From Aquatica leii (lineage: Eukaryota > Arthropoda > Insecta > Coleoptera > Lampyridae), in the NCBI GenBank assembly GCA_035610365.1, contig CM069435.1, positions 11,459,123 through 11,523,122 on the forward strand: DNA of 64,000 bases, read 5' to 3'. A program made the translations under genes and the position numbers. How positions within the stretch are numbered: the stretch's first letter is position 1; the number at the start of each line of letters is the position of its first letter. Under the pieces are notes generated by a model that was not told the origin of the DNA, searched no databases, and worked only from the letters and a program-made list of their open reading frames with translations. This document shows positions 57,273 through 64,000 of this stretch, piece by piece.

Positions 57273-60200
57273 GATCGGCCAGCTTGACTTTATCATCAAC
57301 CACGACCATACGGTAAGAATGATTAACACAATAACTTAAATCTGATATAGTATTACAACTAGCAATAATCGATAACTCATAACCATATTTTTAGGGCTAT
57401 ATATTTGAGAAAATGGCATTTCGGTTATGTTTTTGCGTTGGTTAAACTAACGTGGTTTGTGCAGATGCACACTTATCTTTTTTGAATCGATGCAAAATTA
57501 AGAACGTTGTTTTGAAATAAGGTATTGTATTTATAATGAGAAATTTACATCAACTGACTAGCCGTAGTTTTGCTGCATGAAACCTTCGGATACTAAATGT
57601 TACGCCAATTTTATAAAACTTATCCAATAAGAAGCAGGCTATAAAACTTGGGAATTATATGCAAATATGTTGAACCATGTCAGTGCTTAAGATTAAACGC
57701 ACAATAGTAAGGGAGGATAAAAGACGGGAATTTAATACAACCTCAATTTGTGTAAGCAACGTGTAGTACTCTTCAAATGTCAAAAAAGTGTTCGCAGCAA
57801 CTTTAAATGGTGTTTTACAGATTTCACACCCGCTTCCCACTGTCCTCCAAAGTGAAGTGAACGCAGTGGGATAAAATGCCAGGAAGTATTGACAAGAGCT
57901 GATAAATTCTTAATGTGATTTTGAATTAATTTATTTGACAAAAATTGTCCCAATAAAATTCTTTCCGTTATCGGAGTAAATGTTCGAAGGTTGTCCTCTT
58001 CGGGCCGCCAATTTCTTTAAAGCTGCTAAAAAGGTTTCAGTGGTGACGTCACATACCAGTTCTAAATGAACCGCCTTTGTGCTACAGCACACGAAGATAC
58101 AAAGGTATGATTTTATTAGTTTTGAGCCACGCCCTTTCTTGTTTTTTATCATTACTGGACCTGCATAGGACCGCTATTATACAACGATGGGGTCTCGGTA
58201 ATGCGATTTTTAGGAAGATTTCCCATGAGTGGGTTAAATGACTTAGGATTGGCACGAAAGCATTTTATACAGTCATGAAATATTTTTCGCAACATGCTTC
58301 TGGCAGAAATAGGCCAGTATTTATCTCATAGAGATGAAAGTAATTGATTAGCACCACAATGTAGTAGCGTAATATTTTCATTAATGCAGATTAATTTTGT
58401 TAACCAATGCGAAGGTGAATAATATAAATTTAATATATAATATAAATATAAATAATAATGGGGTGCTTCTTGTCATAATTGAAATTTGAATCTTGGATAC
58501 GACCACCTACCCGTAAAATGCCTTGGTCATCTAGGAACGGATTTAGAGCCAATAATGAACTCTTAGATTTTAATTGTTAATCTTCGTTTAAAAGTTTAAT
58601 TTCGCTAATAAAGGTTTCACGTTGTGCAAGTTTTATTAAGCTGGGTAAATCATTTTTCCTTTCCTCAACAGTTAAATACCGGTTTATGTTGCGTTTACCT
58701 CGATTTTTTGTATGATCTATGAATCGGTAGAAGTAAGCTGCGACTCGTTGCAACTTGGGCAAAGATGAAAATTTTAAAAATCTATTTAATAGTTGTGGAA
58801 TCTCTAAATCATTTTCAAAGCAGTTTGGTTGCGTTGGCCAGGATGCTGAATCGCCCATTAACCAAATGGGCTCTCGCCACCACAAATTAGCGTTTTCAAG
58901 ATCTCGAGACAACACGCCACGCGATAGTAAATCCGCGGGATTGTCGTATGTCGGAATGTGCCTCCAGTTTTTACTGTTACTAATGGCTTGAATTTCCGCT
59001 ACTCTGTTGGCTACAAATGTTTTCCAACACTTGGGTGCTCCTCGTATCCAATTTAAAGTAATTGTGAAATCGCACCAGTAAAAGAAATTACTAAAGGTGA
59101 AATTTATTGCGGGATGATAACCATTTGGTGTGTAAACTTAGTAGAACGCTTTCGTCCCACGACAGTTTTTCCTGCCACATAAGTTGTAAGATTAATTTTG
59201 CCTGAACGATTGCCAGAGCCAAAAGCCCTAATTGATCAAAAATTTGTGCAACACCTTAGAATTATCTGAAAGCTCACGTACGTGCTATTGAAATTTGTCG
59301 ATGTTGGGAGTCCATAGGATGCCAAGAGTGCGTGCTTCTTGATTTTGAGATAAAAGAGCGTTAAACGTGGGAAAATTTGTCTCAATGTGAGAAATTGCAC
59401 CTTGAGAATTGGACGTCCATTTGCAAAGGCAAAACCCAGCAGAATTTAGAATTTGAAATATTTCTGACTATAGTTGTAGCATCGTATCCAAATCATTACT
59501 ACCCAATAAAAGGTCGTCCACGTAGAAATCATTTAATATGACGTCGGCTGCGGCTGGAAACTTGTGCCGATGCTTTAAAGCTAGCTGTCTTAAGCATCTG
59601 GTGGAAAGAAATAACGCTGACGCTGTGCCGTAAGTGACCGTATTTAGTTGGTAGCAGGTTACCTCAGCGTTGGGATTCTTTCTCCAATATATTAACTGGA
59701 AGTTGCGTTGATTGGGCTCAACTAAGATCTAAGATATGACGGTACATCTTTTCGATGTCCGCAGTAATAACGTAGGTATGTTTGTGGAATCGCAACAGGA
59801 TAGAAAATAAGTCGTCTTGTACGCCTAGACCAACATTGTAAAGAAATTCCCGAAATCGTCATCGCGGAACCGACAAAAACGACGCGTGTCTTGATAGTGG
59901 TACTGCTTGATTTGATTACCGCATGATGTGGCAAATAGAAATGTGGATTAATAGAATAAGGGATTTCTTGCCCACGAGCCATATGACCAACGGACTTAAA
60001 AGTGTCTAAAAATTTAATATAGCTTTCCCTTAACTGTGGATTTGCGCGCAGCTTCCGCTCTAATGAATAAAATCGCTTTAATGCAGTGGGTCGTGATTCG
60101 CCAAGTTCCGATAAATTCTTCTTAAAAGGAATGTTTACAATGAATCGGTCGGTTTGATTGAAGTTGTGCTTTCAGAAAAATGTGGTTCACAGTATTGTTC

Positions 60201-61869
60201 ATCTGCAGAATAGGTATTGTAACAATTTGCAGAATCTTTTAATTGCCAGAATTTTTCTAGTTGGTTTTGGACATTAACGTTATTTGAAGTATTACAACAA
60301 AGCAATGAAGTGCCTTTTTGCGGAACTTGTTGTAGTGATCTACCAAGAAGCCATCCTAGTTTAGTTTGCTGTAACACAGGTTTGCCTGGACCTAATTTAT
60401 GTTGCCCGACACAAAGCAAATCCCAAAAAAAGTCGGCGCCTAGAAGTATATCTATTTTGTTTTTAGCTGAATGTGAGAAGGTATTTGTAACGTTTGCATA
60501 TCAAAAGACTTTGGTGGTAAGTGATCCGTTATGTGTTCAAGTATATTTTCACATTGTATGAATTAACGCACGAGTAGAATTAAATTTGAGTTCTAAAACG
60601 TACGTTTGATTCGGGCCCACTGATTCCCGAGATTTTTAAGTTGTATTTAGATTTTGGCAGTGATGAAATTTATTTGCGAGCCTGTGGCTAGCAAGGCTCT
60701 GCATTTACCAACGGCTCCATTGCTGTCGGTGACTAGAAAACATGCCGTAGAAACAATTGTTTGATAAGAATGGTTATTGGTGGGTAAAATTGATTGCGAT
60801 GCATACGAGACTGGCAGTAACATGTCATTTTCTACCTAGGTAGCGTGATTGACCAGAGCTTGACTTGTAGTGTTTTCAGAATGGCTAGGAGGATTACAAA
60901 TTCCGTTTTCACTGTCTGATGCAATTACGTTAGAATAAACACTTTACGAATTAAAATAATCAATGTAGAGCAGAGTGTTGTGTTTTTTGCTGCATTTTCT
61001 GCAAGACCCTAAAGTGCACGATTGATGCTGATTATGATTTCTGAAGCAATTTAAGCAAAGCCGGAGTTGTTTTATCCTTGCAATCTGCTGATTGGTATTT
61101 AATTTAAGGAAAGCTTCACAATTGAAGATGGTATGCTCCTGTTTACAATGAATGCACGATTGTTTGGTCGAGGAAACGTAAGCCCTTTGACTGATACCCT
61201 TCTGATGTTGGTTATGATTATGGTTATTGGATAAACCTTAACTAAACTCGTTGGCTTTAAAAGATCCTAACATATCGCAACGTTTGTCATTAAACTCTAC
61301 AAATTCCTGAACTGTAGTAAAGGTGTCCCTTTTGATATTTGATTCCCAGTCTTGCCTAGTGGTCAGGGTTAATTTTAAACTTAGAGTGTAAATTAATAGT
61401 GTCAGCTGTAGGCAGTTTAAGCACATGAATGATTTTTTGCAGTTCGTCTAGAAATGATTGTAATTGTGAATAGGTATCTCGTTTGATAACTTCTAAATTA
61501 AATAATGTCCTAATATTGTTGTTTACAGCGAGTTTTTTGTTCTCAAATTTTTAGTCAAAATGTCCCAAGCAGCGATATAATTTTCTTCAGAAATTTTTAA
61601 AGTTTTTATTTTCTGAGCTGCTTCGCCCTTTAACGAACTACTTAAATAATAAAATCGTTGAACATTGTTTTATTTCGGATTATCATTGATCATTGCATTG
61701 AACGTATCGCGAAATTCTATCCAGTCTTCGAATTTACCACTAAAGATCGGAAATTCAATGTTGGGCATGGCAGGTTGATGTCAATGTTACTGTTGTTACT
61801 TATGGGTTTATTTCCATCAGCTCTCACAATAGGGTCAGGTATCGAATGTTAATTGAAAGCGGTTAATTG

Positions 61870-62490
61870 GTATTGGCATACTACTTCTGACTCATCCGTT
61901 GTTGGAAAGAATATCTGCACTGTATATGTAATGCCAACGGACGATTCCATCAGAATAGGCTCTTCCTTTAAGTTTGTTGTACATTTATCTGCATAATGTC
62001 CTAATGTACCGCAGTTGAAACAAAATCCACACTTTCTTCTTGGCGTAGGACAATCTGCTATTAAGTAGTTTTTGTGTTTACGATTATAACATCGAAGTCC
62101 GTCTCCATTGGCAGCAACAATGTCATTAGTTTTATTACTTGACGTTGCATGTGATACAACAGTTTATTTTTTAATAAAAGGCAAATTAGGTCTAACAAAT
62201 GGTCGATCTTCTTTGCTATGATTCTTCATTAGACGTAACATGTCCGACAATGTTTCATCCTTGCCTGTATTTGTAGATTTCTGTTTTCAACCCCATCAAT
62301 TATATAATCGATCTGACTCTCATCTAAACACATTTTTCCTAACACTATCTTATCATTAAAATAAACTGCGTGCTTCTTCCATCTTCAAGCTGCGAGTTTT
62401 TTCATTAGCAGCATCCTGCTTTGTTTATAGCTGAACATAGATTGTAGTTCAATTTTCAATGTGCTCCATGGCATAGTTGCATATTCTGTT
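61870..62490 (-). other. Extra CCHC gag-like region inside the BEL/Pao fossil
   Basis: On the minus strand a block with CFNCGTLGHYADKC, a retroviral-type zinc knuckle, lies 5' of the BEL gag capsid-like region, whereas BEL gags carry their own cysteine motifs after it (about 61,170-60,960). It may be a piece of another LTR element inserted near the 5' end, or an unusual family layout. Fossil. Confidence 0.45.
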
Positions 62491-62875
62491 TTGGAATGAA
62501 GTCACGACGTCGCTTGACCATTCAACTTCTCTGCTACGATAGGGCACATAGCAATGTCGTTTACATTGTATTGTATCGACTCTCTCTATATATGCGATTA
62601 TATTTTAGTCGTTTACAGAAAATTCATGTAAAAACGTTGCAACTTCAGAGTTTTTCACAAATGAGTCTATTGGTTGTGGCTGTTGACCTCCTCATAAAGG
62701 GATATTACTTGATATCTTCGATGTATATTGCACCTGGTGTAGGATTCCTTAAATTTAAATTTCTTATACACGGCTTCACGTGTTCTCCATCAGCCATCTT
62801 GTATGCAGTTCTTTCAAAAACTCGTAATTTCAACTTAATCTTAACTTTTCCACAATTAATCCCACTTCTAAAAAC

Positions 62876-63122
62876 AGTAGTAGACAATAATACACGTTTT
62901 TCTTAAGTAGGGTTACTCAAAAAACGTATCCTAACATAATACTAAATGGTGCTTGCATAACATAACCGAGACACCATACACACACACTTCTTCCTAACTG
63001 TATGTATAAAAAACGGATGCACTCTCAATCCACTGCTCGTTCGAGCACACTCGATTTGTGCCGGACTGCTTTCGTTAAAACACAATGCGGGAAATTCAAT
63101 TTTTTTAAATCCTATATCTACA
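62876..63122 (-). repeat. 5' LTR of BEL/Pao fossil
   Basis: About 247 bp, ending at CCTATATCTACA on the plus strand. It matches the 3' LTR, with the inner boundary placed by the shared TAGTAGAC word. Confidence 0.75.
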
Positions 63123-63126
63123 CTAG
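63123..63126. repeat. Right target-site duplication of BEL/Pao fossil
   Basis: CTAG, as at 57,047-57,050. Confidence 0.6.
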
Positions 63127-64000
63127 TTTTGAAACATTCCCAAGAAATACTTCCACAAATAAATTTCCGCGGTTTGCGCAATGCATGCTTTGTGTCGTTA
63201 AGTGCGATAGCACGAGGTAGTGAAGAAAGAAGTTTAAGAACAAAAAAATCGTCGAGAAAAAACAATTAACTCTAAAATACGATATGTCAAAGACGTCCAG
63301 TTTCGTCAACAAAAATTAAGTTTCAGTTTTAGTTGTTTTCTGAAACTTCGAATCTAAGTTTTTTTCAGAATGGACTATAAATATTGCAAACAAAAAAAAA
63401 TTGTTCTATATTTCAGTGTATCATAAACTAAAAAAAATTAAATAAAAAAATCAGTGCGTAGAACATAAAGACGAATTACTTTTGTTCACATCTTTTAATT
63501 AAAATAAACTTTGTTATAAAAGTATTTGTAAAGTCTCAACTATTAAACGTTGTGGCTGATCTAAATTAAGATTAGTAATCAATTTACTGTCAAGCAATTT
63601 GTCAAATAGCGACATGAAACTTTAAGAGCCATTATTTATACAGATATCCAACTGTTGAACGCCAATGCAAACACCCAAAGCGGGTAATCATATATCAAAG
63701 TCTGCATTCACATTCTGAATTCGGCGTGACTGAGAATTGAGATTTACACTTCGCCAAATATTTTTACAATTTTATTTATTAATTTATTCTTTGTTGTATA
63801 TTTAAATTTGAAGCCGGGGAATTTTCCAATATCTAATTTCACAGTAGAACGAGTCGCGTCAAGAGTAAGGTTTTGTAATAACTGAAGATGTAGGTAATCC
63901 TACGGTTTGACATAACAGTTTGTAAACCTACACAAAGTGACACTTAATCCTTTCTAGTGGTGTTTCATAAGAGGTTTACGATAAGGTGGGAACGGTGTAA
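63127..64000. other. AT-rich DNA, nothing recognised
   Basis: No open frame, domain or repeat recognised after the BEL/Pao fossil. Confidence 0.45.

Larger units (their letters stand above)
57051..63122 (-). mobile_element. BEL/Pao LTR retroelement fossil, near full length
   Basis: A 6.07-kb minus-strand element with two LTRs and a 4-bp CTAG duplication. Parts from its 5' end: an extra CCHC-knuckle region (about 62,490-61,870), BEL-type gag (about 61,830-61,240) with FSGKFEDWIEFRDTFNAMI, BEL zinc-finger region (about 61,170-60,960), protease region (around 60,420-60,135), reverse transcriptase and RNase H regions (about 60,000-58,580), and integrase (about 58,160-57,655) with CSTKAVHLELV and SDNGKNF. 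It is broken in many places and cannot function. The LTRs differ at roughly one base in six or seven by eye, so it is an old insertion. Confidence 0.9.

Overview
The window looks like AT-rich insect intergenic DNA, and a beetle-like genome is my guess from the repeat mixture. It is almost entirely a graveyard of transposable elements. I found no intact host protein gene, no rRNA, no complete tRNA and no CRISPR array. The only host-gene candidates are a possible terminal exon (9,064-9,248, minus), a possible small internal exon (22,295-22,391, plus) and a decayed THAP-domain gene behind a heat-shock-like promoter (about 16,975-19,369, plus).

Layout. 0-6 kb: a foldback, a Tc1-like element with both terminal repeats and TA flanks, a Penelope-like (PLE) fragment, a piggyBac relic and a hairpin foldback. 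6-10 kb: little that can be named. 10-14.4 kb: a PLE cluster with tandem repeats, a mariner relic, an internally deleted LINE with a 14-bp target duplication, and a Jockey-type LINE. 17-20.6 kb: the promoter, the THAP relic, and a PLE reverse-transcriptase piece between inverted repeats. 23-30 kb: a pogo relic, a Copia gag fossil, and a second Tc1-like copy split by a Copia fossil. 33.3-36.7 kb: a long minus-strand LINE with extreme strand purine bias. 40.5-46.4 kb: a Tc1/mariner-class relic, a piggyBac split by a Tigger/pogo element with a nearly readable transposase, then a PLE in head-to-head inverted arrangement. 50-54.8 kb: a LINE with a 15-bp target duplication, carrying a PLE foldback and a second LINE inside it. 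55.3-56.8 kb: hAT and PLE scraps. 57.05-63.12 kb: a near full-length BEL/Pao fossil with two LTRs and a CTAG target duplication.

The most distinctive theme is the PLE terminal sequence. Nine places carry a hammerhead-ribozyme-like core (CTGAWGA, a stem, then GAAAC). Six of them form three inverted-repeat pairs, and one folds on paper into a complete hammerhead. The second theme is nesting (DNA transposon in DNA transposon, Copia in Tc1, LINE and PLE in LINE), which gives relative ages. All calls come from reading the sequence and from memory of protein families. No search or fold was run.
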